Notes: a model not told the origin generated them from the letters alone. DNA of 47,814 nt from Chloroflexota bacterium (GCA_021787935.1 JAJYLC010000006.1:1-47814), one strand, 5' to 3'; positions 9,588 to 18,930 are shown, numbered from the stretch's first letter. Made by a program: numbers and translations.

Positions 9588-11261
9588 GTGGCTGACGCAA
9601 GTTTCGATGTAGTAGTGATAGGAGGTGGGCATCAGGGGCTGATAGCCGCCAATTACATGGTCAGGAATGGCTATACGGTAGGCCTCTTTGAGCAGAGGCG
9701 CGAGTTGGGAGGCGGTGCCTGCACCGAGCCGCGGCCGGCGTCCGGTTTCCGTGGCAACCCCTGCGCCCACGTAGCTGGGTTCTATGCCAGCCCATGTAAC
9801 CAGGACTTCAAGCTTCACGAGAGAGGGCTGAACTACATTTTCCCGGCGGTAAACAGCTCAATGGTATTCCCCGATGGGAGATGCATAGTTTCCTATCGCT
9901 CACTAACTTGGGACAAGGAAACCGGGTTGATGGCCCCTCAGCAGGACATCGTCGAGAAGAACGTCAAAGAGGTGGAAAGGATATCGCCAAGAGATGCCGA
10001 GGTCCTGGCTTGGTTCGCCCAAGGCAAGGTATGGGAGTGGGGATTCGCAGCCATGCAGGTCCTCTGGAACCCTCCCGCTCTCCCCGACGAGATTGACCCA
10101 GTCGAACTCCTGCTCAACGACCCGAACTCTGGACTTCAACGCAGACATCAATTCATGACTTGCACCGAGTTCGTAAGTGATTTCTTTGAGAGCAATGAGC
10201 TGCGGGCACATTCCTTGAGAATGCTCGGTTCGCAAGGCATATACCCTGACGATATAGCTCCGCTTACCTTATATTTGATCACAGTTCCTATGCAGATACT
10301 AGGTCAGGGTGGAGGGGTATACGAAGGGGGCACTCATAATCTCACCCACGCCCTGCAAAGGGCTCTGAGCGAGGAGGGTGGGAAGTTCTTCGTCGGCTCT
10401 GATGTCGACGAGATACTGGTGAAGAATGGCAGAGCCTGCGGCATTAAGCTTGCTGACGGCACCGAGATAGAAGCCAAGAAGATGGTGATTACCTCCATTG
10501 TCATCACACAAACCCTCGCCAGACATCTTCGCAATGTAGATTTAGGACCCCAAGGCACCGAATGGCGGAGGAAAATCGCCAAGCTGAGAGTCGATAGAGG
10601 TCAAATTTTCTGGGGGCACATCGCCTTCCATGAGCTGCCCAAGTATAAAGCGGAGGCCTGGAATCCCGATTGCGGTCAAGCCCGCTGGGTATTCATGGGC
10701 GATGCTGATATTGAGTACATGGACCGGGAGTACCGCTTCCGCAATCAGCATATCAGACCGGGGCAATGGCCCGAAAGACTTTATCTGTGGGAAGGTACCG
10801 ACAGTAAATGGGACCCCAGCTATGCGCCTCCGGGCAAACATGTGGCACTTCTGGAGGAAATGGCTTTCCCCGCCAGTTGGAGGACTGAGAAGGAGTGGAT
10901 GCAGATAAAGAAGGAGGCGCCTGACCATTTCCTGAAAGAGTGGCAGAAGTACGCGCCCAATATGACCTGGGATAATGTCATAGCTGCCAATATCGATACT
11001 CCCTGGGATATCATGCACAGGAGCGACAACTTCCTCGAGGGAAACTGGGGTCTCATCCCTGGCATTCCCAGCCAGTGGGGCGCCATGAGACCTATCCCGG
11101 AATTCGCCCAGTATCAAATACCCGGAATAGAGGACTTCTGGATGTCTTCCGGTTCCTGCCATTTCTCCCTGGGATTACAGGGTTGGGCTGGCTATAACTG
11201 CTACAAGCGTATCGCTCAAAAGCTGAACCTCTGGAAACCCTGGGAAGGGCGCATGTATTAA
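9588..11261 (+). CDS. Phytoene-dehydrogenase-like NAD(P)/FAD oxidoreductase (tandem paralog 1)
   Basis: VVVIGGGHQGLIAANYMVRNGY...ELGGGA; GTG start after aaaggaggtacca. Confidence 0.88.
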   Translation: MADASFDVVVIGGGHQGLIAANYMVRNGYTVGLFEQRRELGGGACTEPRPASGFRGNPCAHVAGFYASPCNQDFKLHERGLNYIFPAVNSSMVFPDGRCIVSYRSLTWDKETGLMAPQQDIVEKNVKEVERISPRDAEVLAWFAQGKVWEWGFAAMQVLWNPPALPDEIDPVELLLNDPNSGLQRRHQFMTCTEFVSDFFESNELRAHSLRMLGSQGIYPDDIAPLTLYLITVPMQILGQGGGVYEGGTHNLTHALQRALSEEGGKFFVGSDVDEILVKNGRACGIKLADGTEIEAKKMVITSIVITQTLARHLRNVDLGPQGTEWRRKIAKLRVDRGQIFWGHIAFHELPKYKAEAWNPDCGQARWVFMGDADIEYMDREYRFRNQHIRPGQWPERLYLWEGTDSKWDPSYAPPGKHVALLEEMAFPASWRTEKEWMQIKKEAPDHFLKEWQKYAPNMTWDNVIAANIDTPWDIMHRSDNFLEGNWGLIPGIPSQWGAMRPIPEFAQYQIPGIEDFWMSSGSCHFSLGLQGWAGYNCYKRIAQKLNLWKPWEGRMY

Positions 11262-11272
11262 AGGATGTTGAG

Positions 11273-12934
11273 ATGGCAGATGCGAGTTTCGATGCGGTGG
11301 TGATCGGGGGAGGGCAACAAGGCTTAGTAGTCAGTAATTATCTTGCCATGAATGGCATGTCAGTAGGCTTATTTGAGAAGCACAACGAACTGGGTGGTGC
11401 CGCTTGCTCAAGCCCGGTACCAGCAGCGGGGTTTATTGGCAATCCTCATGCCGAGCATTTGGGGTTCTGGAATAGTCCATGTAATCAGGACTTCAGGCTC
11501 CATGAGAAGGGGCTGAACTTCATTTTCCCCGAAGTCATGGCGTCTATGGCTTTCACAAATGAAAAGTGCTTTGTCTTCTATTCCGCAACAAAGTGGGATA
11601 AGGAAACGGGAGCCATAACCCCTCAGATGGACATAGTCATGAAGAATATCAACGAGGTTGCAAGGATATCACCAAAGGACGCCGAGAAGTTGGCAAAACT
11701 GGTTGAGAAGGACTATTGGGAATTCGCCGCTGCACTCTTCCTGCACCTCTACAGTCCTCCTCCACTTCCCGGAGAGCCTGATTACATAGAGATGCAATTA
11801 AATAATCCTGAGTCCTTTCTCGATCCGAGATATCCGTTCATGACTGAATATGAGATAATCTGTGATCTCTTCGAGAGCCCCGAATTACAGACTTACTGTA
11901 TGGCATGGAACCACTATAACGGGGTTTATGCTGATGACGTTGCCCCTCTCACAATGGCTTTGCTCTGGCTTTCTACCATTTTAGGTACTGCGGGCTTGGC
12001 TTGCGCGGAAGGCGGCACTCACAACGTTGCCCACGCTCTTCAAAGAGCTCTTGCTGAACAGGGAGGGCAGTTCTTTGTTGAAGCCGATGTTGACCAGGTC
12101 TCAGTTGAGAATGATCGAGCCTGCGGAATTAGACTGGCCGACGGTACAGAGGTCAAGGCCAGGAAACTAGTGGTTGATTCCTCAGGAGCCGAAGAGATAA
12201 TAAATAGGCACTTACGTGATGTATCGATAGGCCCTGAAATCCGAAGGAAGGTCAACAAGTTGAGACATGATAGAAGCCAGTTCTTTTGGGGGCATATTGC
12301 ATTTCACGAATTACCAGCATATAGGGCAGCAAGTTGGAACCCTGATGTGGGCAAAGCACGTTGGTTGCTTATGGGAGATCCTGACCCCGAGTACATTTTC
12401 CGGGATTATCGCTACCAAACTCAGAATATTAAACCAGGCCATTTCCCCACAAAGATGTATCCTACTGCATCCGTCGAAACCCAGTGGGACCCTAGCTATG
12501 GCCCTCCAGGAAAACATCTTGCTATGATAGGATCAGGAGGAGCTCCACCCGCTAGTTGGCTAAATGAACGAGAGTGGATCCTGGTAAAGCAGCAAATAGG
12601 CGACCTTATTGCGACAGAGTGGCAAAAGTATGCTCCCAATATGACCAGAGATAATATTATCGCTTTCAACGTTGGCACTCCCTATGATCACTTTCAAAAA
12701 AATCCTGGCTGGGTGGACGGTGATGTGCAACCACCAGCTATTATACCGAGTCAGTGGGGCAAAAACAGACCTATACCGGAACTCGCCCAATACCAAGTGC
12801 CGGGGATAAAAGACTTTTACTTGGCCTCTGGTCATCATAATGTCGGGTTGCTAGGTTGTTCAGGCTACAATTGTTACAAGAGGATAGCCCATCATCTCGG
12901 TCTGAAGAAGCCTTGGGAAGGACGCATGATTTAA
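11273..12934 (+). CDS. Phytoene-dehydrogenase-like NAD(P)/FAD oxidoreductase (tandem paralog 2)
   Basis: AVVIGGGQQGLVVSNYLAMNG...ELGGAACSSPVPAAGF; collinear with the preceding gene, same PWEGRM C-terminus. Confidence 0.88.
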   Translation: MADASFDAVVIGGGQQGLVVSNYLAMNGMSVGLFEKHNELGGAACSSPVPAAGFIGNPHAEHLGFWNSPCNQDFRLHEKGLNFIFPEVMASMAFTNEKCFVFYSATKWDKETGAITPQMDIVMKNINEVARISPKDAEKLAKLVEKDYWEFAAALFLHLYSPPPLPGEPDYIEMQLNNPESFLDPRYPFMTEYEIICDLFESPELQTYCMAWNHYNGVYADDVAPLTMALLWLSTILGTAGLACAEGGTHNVAHALQRALAEQGGQFFVEADVDQVSVENDRACGIRLADGTEVKARKLVVDSSGAEEIINRHLRDVSIGPEIRRKVNKLRHDRSQFFWGHIAFHELPAYRAASWNPDVGKARWLLMGDPDPEYIFRDYRYQTQNIKPGHFPTKMYPTASVETQWDPSYGPPGKHLAMIGSGGAPPASWLNEREWILVKQQIGDLIATEWQKYAPNMTRDNIIAFNVGTPYDHFQKNPGWVDGDVQPPAIIPSQWGKNRPIPELAQYQVPGIKDFYLASGHHNVGLLGCSGYNCYKRIAHHLGLKKPWEGRMI

Positions 12935-12994
12935 GCGGCAAGGGGATAGACTGCACTATTCGGAGAGGAAGAAATAACTTGCGGAGGGAAGTAA

Positions 12995-14626
12995 ATGCAA
13001 ACAAAGTATGACTTCATCATCATTGGTGGCGGTCCTAACGGGCTCTGTGTAGCCGCTTACTTGAGCAAAGCAGGACAGAAGGTTCTGGTGCTGGAAAGGT
13101 ACTTCGAAGTGGGAGGTGGGCTGGCCACTGAAGAAGTGACGCTGGGCGGTTTTTATCATAACACGCACTGCATCTATCACATGATGGTGGACTACGCACC
13201 GGTCTACAAAGACCTGGAGCTTGAGAAATACCGCTGTAAATATGTCTATCCCGACCTGCAGGTAACGATGCCTTTCTCAGATGGTAAGGCGCTGTGCCTC
13301 TACTCCGATGTGGAGAGGTCGTGCGATTCTATAGCTAAGTTCTCTGCCAAGGACGCCAAGTCCTATAGAGAGGTTTTTCACAAATTTAAACTCTTCATGG
13401 ACGAGTTTCTGGCCCCTGGCACCTATGTGAAACCTCTGCCCACGCTTGAGGCGGTAGTCGGCATGGAGAAGACCGATATAGGCAGGGAGTTATCCGAGTA
13501 CCAGCACAAGAGCCCGAAAGATATTGTCTACGAGCTCTTCGATAACGAGCGGGTGAGGACGCTGATGCTTTACCTCGCCTGTCACTGGGGACTGGAATAC
13601 GACAACGGTGGACTTGGTTTCTTGGTCCCGCTTATGCTGAATAGGGCGGTTAACACGAGGCTTTGCCTCGGTGGCTCACATAGGTTGAGCAACTCTATCT
13701 GCAGGGTCATTCAGGAGCCTGGGCAGGGGCATCTCAGGGCCAGCCAGAGGATTAAGCGAATCATAGTCGAGAACGGCGCCGCGAAGGGCGTTGAGCTTGA
13801 AAACGGCACCATATATGAAGCTGAAAAGGCTGTAGTCAGCAGCATTGACCCCAATCAGACCTTCCTGCAGTTAGTGGGAGAGAAAAACCTCTCTAAAGAC
13901 TTCGCGGAGAAGGTCAGGAACTGGCATTGGGAGAAATGGAGCCTGTGCTCACTGCATGTGGCGCTGGAGGAGCCGCCCAACTTCGCTGCTGCCGCTGGCA
14001 ATAAGGATATTAACAAAGGGCTCATGTACGTCATGGGCTATGAGACTCCTGATGACGTAATACACCACTTCCAGGCTATAGAGAAAGGTGAGCTGACACC
14101 AACGGTCGCCTTCAACTGTGCCTTCCCTACAGTGCATGACCCCAGCCAGGCACCGTCAAGAAGACATACGCTATCAATGTTCGAGATGGCCCCTTTCAAC
14201 CTCAAAGGAGGCGCTGAGAAATGGTGGGACCGTAAAATCAGGACAGTACATGAAGAGGGATTCCTGGCTACATTGCGTAAATACGCTCCCAACCTGACGA
14301 AAGACAAAGTACTCTGGGCGTATTTCGTAGCTCCCCTGGATTTCTCCAACAAGTACCTGAACATGATTCAGGGCTCGTTCAAGCAGGGCGCATATGAAAT
14401 ATTCCAGATGGCATATAATAGGCCTAATGACGAATGTTCCAGTAACCGGACGCCTGTTAAGAACCTTTACGTCTGCGGGGCCAGCGTCAATCCCGGCGGG
14501 CTGGTCACTTTTGGCCCTGGCTATATTGCGGCAAACACGATAGCCGAGGACTATAAGATTACAAAATGGTGGAAAGAGCCCGAATATATCGTCAAAGCAC
14601 GCCAGAAGGGCTATTTTGGAGACTAA
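12995..14626 (+). CDS. Phytoene-dehydrogenase-like NAD(P)/FAD oxidoreductase (more divergent paralog 3)
   Basis: FIIIGGGPNGLCVAAYLSKAGQKVLVLERYFEVGGGLAT; C-terminal NLYVCGASVNPGGLVTFGPGYIAA. Confidence 0.9.
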   Translation: MQTKYDFIIIGGGPNGLCVAAYLSKAGQKVLVLERYFEVGGGLATEEVTLGGFYHNTHCIYHMMVDYAPVYKDLELEKYRCKYVYPDLQVTMPFSDGKALCLYSDVERSCDSIAKFSAKDAKSYREVFHKFKLFMDEFLAPGTYVKPLPTLEAVVGMEKTDIGRELSEYQHKSPKDIVYELFDNERVRTLMLYLACHWGLEYDNGGLGFLVPLMLNRAVNTRLCLGGSHRLSNSICRVIQEPGQGHLRASQRIKRIIVENGAAKGVELENGTIYEAEKAVVSSIDPNQTFLQLVGEKNLSKDFAEKVRNWHWEKWSLCSLHVALEEPPNFAAAAGNKDINKGLMYVMGYETPDDVIHHFQAIEKGELTPTVAFNCAFPTVHDPSQAPSRRHTLSMFEMAPFNLKGGAEKWWDRKIRTVHEEGFLATLRKYAPNLTKDKVLWAYFVAPLDFSNKYLNMIQGSFKQGAYEIFQMAYNRPNDECSSNRTPVKNLYVCGASVNPGGLVTFGPGYIAANTIAEDYKITKWWKEPEYIVKARQKGYFGD

Positions 14627-14629
14627 GAA

Positions 14630-14656
14630 TTGTAGGGGCGAAGCATCGCTTCGTCC
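14630..14656. repeat. Short intergenic palindrome, GTAGRGGC-ended family (copy 2)
   Basis: ttgtaggggcgaagcatcgcttcgtcc; gcgaagc/gcttcg hairpin just upstream of the SD of the ADH gene. Confidence 0.6.
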
Positions 14657-14673
14657 TTCCCCAAGGAGATAAC

Positions 14674-15783
14674 ATGAAGATTAAGGCAGCGGTACTGGAA
14701 GAGCTTAATACACCCTTAAAGATAGAGCAGGTCGAATTAGATAAGCCTAAAGAAAGCGAAGTTCTGGTCAAATTGGTGGCAACCGGCGTGTGCCACAGCG
14801 ATATTCATTGCATCAAGGGCGATCTGGCCACGCCTCCGCCGGTCGTGCTGGGTCATGAAGGGGCCGGGATTGTGGAGAAGGTCGGAAGCAAAGTGACAAT
14901 GGTGCAGCCGGGGGACAGAGTGATACTCACCGTTGCCCCTTACTGTGGAAAGTGCCCCGCCTGTCTGATGGGTGTTCCCACTAGTTGCGAGAATTACCCG
15001 CAGACAGCGATGCTCATGGGCAGCATGCCGGACGGCACCAAGCGGTTGAAAAGAAAGAATGGCGAGGAGCTGAGCCACTTCATGGCGCAGTCGTCATTTG
15101 CTGAATACGCCGTAGTGGATGAATCGGCAGCAATCAAGGTCAGAGAAGATGCACCGCTGGATGTAGTCTGCCTGTTGGGCTGTGGTGCTTCCACAGGAAT
15201 TGGCGGGGTGATAAACCGGGCGGGGGTAAAGGCCGGAAGCAGCGTGGCTGTATACGGCTGCGGTGGCGTGGGGCTGGCTGCGATCATGGCGGCAAAGCTT
15301 GTAGGCGCTCGTCAAATCATCGCCGTGGATATGCTGGATAAGAAGCTGAGGTTTGCCCGGGAAATTGGAGCAACCGACCTGGTCAATGCCTCCAAAGACG
15401 ACCCTGTAGCTAAGATTGCGGAAATCGCCAACGGCGGTGTGGACTATGCTTTTGAAGCTATTGGCAATACTGCGGCTATGACCCAGGCTGTTCACTCAGT
15501 TTACTCGCGACCCGGCGGTATAGCTGTTATCTTGGGGCTTGCGCCCATTGGAGCTACTTTCTCTATGGAGGCCTGGCGTTTTCTGAGAGAGGTTACGGTC
15601 ACAGGTTGCACCGTGGGCAGCATACGGCCTCAGATTGACATCCCTCACTACATAGACCTGTTTATGTCGGGCAAACTCCCTCTGGACAAGCTGATTTCAG
15701 CGCACTATCCGCTGACACAAATCAACAAGGCCATTAAAGACACCATAGATGGAAAGATTATGCGTGGCGTAATCACATTTTAG
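14674..15783 (+). CDS. Zn-dependent alcohol dehydrogenase (MDR superfamily)
   Basis: GVCHSDIHCIKGD, GHEGAGIVEKVG, CGKCPACLMGVPTSCEN structural Zn site, GCGGVGLAAI; ATG at 14674 with aaggag. Confidence 0.93.
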   Translation: MKIKAAVLEELNTPLKIEQVELDKPKESEVLVKLVATGVCHSDIHCIKGDLATPPPVVLGHEGAGIVEKVGSKVTMVQPGDRVILTVAPYCGKCPACLMGVPTSCENYPQTAMLMGSMPDGTKRLKRKNGEELSHFMAQSSFAEYAVVDESAAIKVREDAPLDVVCLLGCGASTGIGGVINRAGVKAGSSVAVYGCGGVGLAAIMAAKLVGARQIIAVDMLDKKLRFAREIGATDLVNASKDDPVAKIAEIANGGVDYAFEAIGNTAAMTQAVHSVYSRPGGIAVILGLAPIGATFSMEAWRFLREVTVTGCTVGSIRPQIDIPHYIDLFMSGKLPLDKLISAHYPLTQINKAIKDTIDGKIMRGVITF

Positions 15784-15803
15784 GTATAGAGAGGTTGGCA
15801 GCG

Positions 15804-16055
15804 ATGTTCTTCCGATCGACGGGGCTGGGCAAAACCCAGTTGGCTGGTAAAGTGGTAGAAATGAAACGTCAGGGTGACTACCTGATCATGCATGTAGATA
15901 CTACCGAACCGGTGAAGTGGCGGATTCGAGCCGCTATGAGCTTCGGAGACCTGGCTACGGTGGTAAAGGCTTGTATGAAGATGGCAATTCTTAGTTTCTT
16001 GCTATCCCCCAAGCAATGGTTTAATAAGCAGCCCAAGCATCCCGGAGACTTCTAG
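15804..16055 (+). CDS. Small conserved-looking protein of unknown function (about 83 aa)
   Basis: Co-directional ORF in a tight gene string; MFFRSTGLGKTQLAGKVVEMKRQGDYLIMHVDTTEPVKWRIRAAMS; no family recognised. Confidence 0.6.
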   Translation: MFFRSTGLGKTQLAGKVVEMKRQGDYLIMHVDTTEPVKWRIRAAMSFGDLATVVKACMKMAILSFLLSPKQWFNKQPKHPGDF

Positions 16056-16069
16056 TTAGGAGGTGAGCA

Positions 16070-16576
16070 GTGGCGCTGGAAATACCCGAAGACATCAAAG
16101 ACTTAATATATAGGACATGGATGCCTGCCCTTATGACGGCGATGTTTGAAGCAGTCAAGGCGCTTCCCCCGAAGCACAGGAAAGCCGTTCTAAAGAGTGT
16201 CTGCGTGACCTGCGAGGACATGGCTATGGCAGGAGCGCTAGGGATTCAGCCTGGCATGAGCTGGGATGAATACGTGAAATTTGTGAAAGAAGTGCCTCCC
16301 CCCATAGGCCCGTGGACTATAAAGGGGAAGGATAATGTTTACGACCTGTCCTATGAAGCCACCATCGGGGAAGATGGCAAGCCGCTGTGTCACTGTCCTT
16401 TCGTCTTACTGGGTATACGGGAGCCGCTGCCCGAATGCTGTGACAGCGGTGCCCGTCTGGCGGGGAAGATGATGGCGGCTGCCACCGGGAAAACCGTGAC
16501 TAAAACTGAAGTAGTTTGCAGCCCGGCGAGAACCTGCGCAGCAGTTTGCCACTATAGAGTGAGGCTTAAGCCCTAG
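16070..16576 (+). CDS. Cys-rich protein of unknown function (168 aa)
   Basis: CVTCEDMAMAG, LCHCPF, ECCDSG, CSPARTCAAVCHYRVRL; GTG start with aggaggtgag RBS. Confidence 0.75.
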   Translation: MALEIPEDIKDLIYRTWMPALMTAMFEAVKALPPKHRKAVLKSVCVTCEDMAMAGALGIQPGMSWDEYVKFVKEVPPPIGPWTIKGKDNVYDLSYEATIGEDGKPLCHCPFVLLGIREPLPECCDSGARLAGKMMAAATGKTVTKTEVVCSPARTCAAVCHYRVRLKP

Positions 16577-16688
16577 TGCTCGATCCGGAAGTTATATGGC
16601 AGGAGGTATCCTGGAGCAGATGCTCCAGGCGTGCGGTTGGAGCGGGTGCTTCAACCTACCCATAGGGCTTTGGTAAGGAGAGAGAAAC

Positions 16689-17471
16689 ATGATTAATAAA
16701 GTGTTTACCAGCTTCGATGAAGCGGTTGCCGATATCCCCGATGGCGCTTCCATTGCTGCAGAGTGCTGGGGCTATCCAGCCACTCCTCAGAACTTGATAG
16801 CAGCCCTCAAGAGGAAGGGGGCGAAAGACCTTACTATTATCACCCATACATTCATACCCATGGTTTATAGCGAAGAGGATGCTGCCCTCCCCTCACTCCT
16901 GCTGCCCCAGATGAAGAAGCTGATAACATCCATCGCAGGCATCATGAACCTCGGTGCCGGCGCCTTTTTACAAGAATACGTAGACAAGGGGCTGGAGATA
17001 GAGATCGTCGGCCACGGCACGCTGGCAGCGAGGCTTCAAGCTGGCGCCCTTGGCCTGGGCGGCATCTATGACCCTATTGGCCTAGGTACTTTGCTAGAAG
17101 AGGGCAAAGAGAAGAGAGTTATCAAAGGCAGGGAATACCTTTTCCAGGAGCCGATAAAGCCAGACTACGCGTTCATCGTGGCTCATAAGGCTGACAAACT
17201 GGGCAATCTGGTTTTCAAAGGCGGATATAGAGGAGACCAACCTGCTATGGCGATGGCAGCTAAAACTACCATCGTGGAGGCGGATAAGATAGTGGAGGTT
17301 GGTGAGATAGATCCTGAGCATGTAGTAGTTCCCGGGGCATTTGTTGACCGCATCACAGAGATACCTGAAGATGGCTATGGCACACCAGAAAAAGGCGCGA
17401 AGCTGATCGGCCTGCTGACACAGATCAGCAGCGTACGCGACCTGCTGTTCGGTAAGGTCGAGCAGAGATAG
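16689..17471 (+). CDS. CoA-transferase subunit A (family I, 3-oxoacid/glutaconate type)
   Basis: FTSFDEAVADIPDGASIA...PQNLIAAL; GIYDPIGLGTLLEEGKEKRVIKGREYLFQEPIKPDYAFIVAHKADKLGNLVFKG. Confidence 0.88.
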   Translation: MINKVFTSFDEAVADIPDGASIAAECWGYPATPQNLIAALKRKGAKDLTIITHTFIPMVYSEEDAALPSLLLPQMKKLITSIAGIMNLGAGAFLQEYVDKGLEIEIVGHGTLAARLQAGALGLGGIYDPIGLGTLLEEGKEKRVIKGREYLFQEPIKPDYAFIVAHKADKLGNLVFKGGYRGDQPAMAMAAKTTIVEADKIVEVGEIDPEHVVVPGAFVDRITEIPEDGYGTPEKGAKLIGLLTQISSVRDLLFGKVEQR

Positions 17472-17480
17472 CCAAATAAA

Positions 17481-17508
17481 TGTCATTCCTGCGAAAGCAG
17501 GAATTCAG
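17481..17508 (+). repeat. REP-like element, TGTCATTCCTGCG family (copy 1)
   Basis: tgtcattcctgcgaaagcaggaattcag; attcctgc-gaaa-gcaggaat hairpin; same 28-mer as the pair at 30590-30649. Confidence 0.7.
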
Positions 17509-17516
17509 GCGGCAGA

Positions 17517-17544
17517 GTAGTGGCAATTCATGAATTGCCACTGC
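17517..17544. repeat. Short intergenic palindrome, GTAGxGGC-ended family (copy 3)
   Basis: Contains perfect 24-nt palindrome agtggcaattcatgaattgccact. Confidence 0.7.
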
Positions 17545-17557
17545 AGGGAGGCTCACT

Positions 17558-18226
17558 ATGAAACAAAGACTCGATGAAGATACCATGGCGATGAGAGCGG
17601 CCAAGGAGCTTAAAGACGGCGACTGCGCTAACCTGGGGTTCGGTCTGCCAACTCTTTGCGCACTCTATGTGCCTGAGGGCATCAGATTTGAGGCCGAGGC
17701 GGGCATCCTGGGTTACGGGCCTTTGGTACAGGCGAATGAGGCAGAAAAGGCAGACTGGCACTACATAGACGCCAGCGGCAGATTCACCAGACCTGCCCCC
17801 GGTATGGCGTGCTTCGACGTGGTGGCCTCATTTTGCATGATAAGGAGCGGACGCCTCATAAGCATCATGGGCGGTTTTCAGGTTTCCGAAAAGGGCGACC
17901 TGGCAAACTGGAACACAGGCAGTGGAATGCTCGGCGGCACTGTAGGCGGTGCCATGGACCTTGCTAACGGTGCGAAAAAGGTAATCATTATGATGCAACA
18001 CACCACCAAGGATGGTAAGCCCAAGATTGTGAAGAAATGCAGCTACCCCATCACTGCCAGGGAATGCGTTGACCTGATAATAACTGATCTGGCGGTTATC
18101 GAGGTCATACCCAGGAAAGGGCTTCGGTTGCAGGAAGTGGCGCCAGGATGGACACCCAAAGAGATTCAGGCTCTGACCGAGGCCAGGCTTATCATACCTA
18201 AAGATGTCAAAGAGATAGAGCTGTGA
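17558..18226 (+). CDS. CoA-transferase subunit B (family I)
   Basis: MAMRAAKELKDGDCANLGFGLPTL; FEAEAGILGYGP; GDLANWNTGSGMLGGTVGGAMDLANGAKKV. Confidence 0.9.
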   Translation: MKQRLDEDTMAMRAAKELKDGDCANLGFGLPTLCALYVPEGIRFEAEAGILGYGPLVQANEAEKADWHYIDASGRFTRPAPGMACFDVVASFCMIRSGRLISIMGGFQVSEKGDLANWNTGSGMLGGTVGGAMDLANGAKKVIIMMQHTTKDGKPKIVKKCSYPITARECVDLIITDLAVIEVIPRKGLRLQEVAPGWTPKEIQALTEARLIIPKDVKEIEL

Positions 18227-18251
18227 TGGCATATTTAAGAGGCTCACAGGC

Positions 18252-18800
18252 ATGAAAGTGATCGGCATTTGCGGTTCCCCCCGAAAAGGCAACATAGAGT
18301 GGATGCTGACGAAGCTGCTCGAAGGAGTTGCCAAGAGCGGGGTGGAGACCGAGTTGATTTTGCTCAGGGAACTATCGATTAAGGGCTGCGACGGCTGCCT
18401 GAGCTGCGAGATGGGTGGAGCAGAGCGGAAAGGACGCTGCAGGATTCAGGATGACATGCAGATTATTTACCCCAAGCTGCTGGAAGCCGATGCCTGGGCT
18501 CTAGGCACGCCGGTATACTTCGAATTGCTCTCTGGAATGCTCAAAAACTTCATGGACAGGACTTGCCCCATCTGGCCGAAGCTGGAGGGCAAGCCGGTGG
18601 TGGGCCTTGCCGTAGCAGAGGAAGGCATTGGCAAGGCGATAGAGAACCTGATGACTTACGCTTCTCTCTGTGACATGCCATGGGTAGGGCAGGTTACCGC
18701 TCTGGCAAAGACTCCCAAGCAAGCGTCCAAAGATAAAGAGTTGGAGAAGCGCCTGGAGAAACTGGCAAATAAGCTGGTCAATGTGCTTAAAGCCCGCTAA
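18252..18800 (+). CDS. Flavodoxin-fold/NADPH-dependent FMN reductase-like protein
   Basis: MKVIGICGSPRKGNIEWMLTKLLEG; CDGCLSCE; GTPVYFELLSGMLKNFMDR. Confidence 0.88.
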   Translation: MKVIGICGSPRKGNIEWMLTKLLEGVAKSGVETELILLRELSIKGCDGCLSCEMGGAERKGRCRIQDDMQIIYPKLLEADAWALGTPVYFELLSGMLKNFMDRTCPIWPKLEGKPVVGLAVAEEGIGKAIENLMTYASLCDMPWVGQVTALAKTPKQASKDKELEKRLEKLANKLVNVLKAR

Positions 18801-18892
18801 ATAAATTACCTCCAAGTCTCCTAATCGAAACCATCTACGTTTCCAAGAAGATATAGATTTTTTATTCGAGCGAGATGTGGCATAGCCTTTCC

Positions 18893-18930
18893 TTTTAAAT
18901 CCCCTTTCGTAAAGGGGGCTAGGGGGATTA
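18893..18930. repeat. Dispersed AAATCCCC...GGGGG repeat (copy 1)
   Basis: ttttaaatcccctttcgtaaagggggctagggggatta; resembles 40137-40180. Confidence 0.5.

Noticed and set aside
6180-14626. Carotenoid biosynthesis cluster from the phytoene-desaturase-like annotations
   Set aside because: No phytoene synthase, prenyltransferase or cyclase genes; neighbours are AOR, ADH and CoA-transferase, which fit catabolism better.
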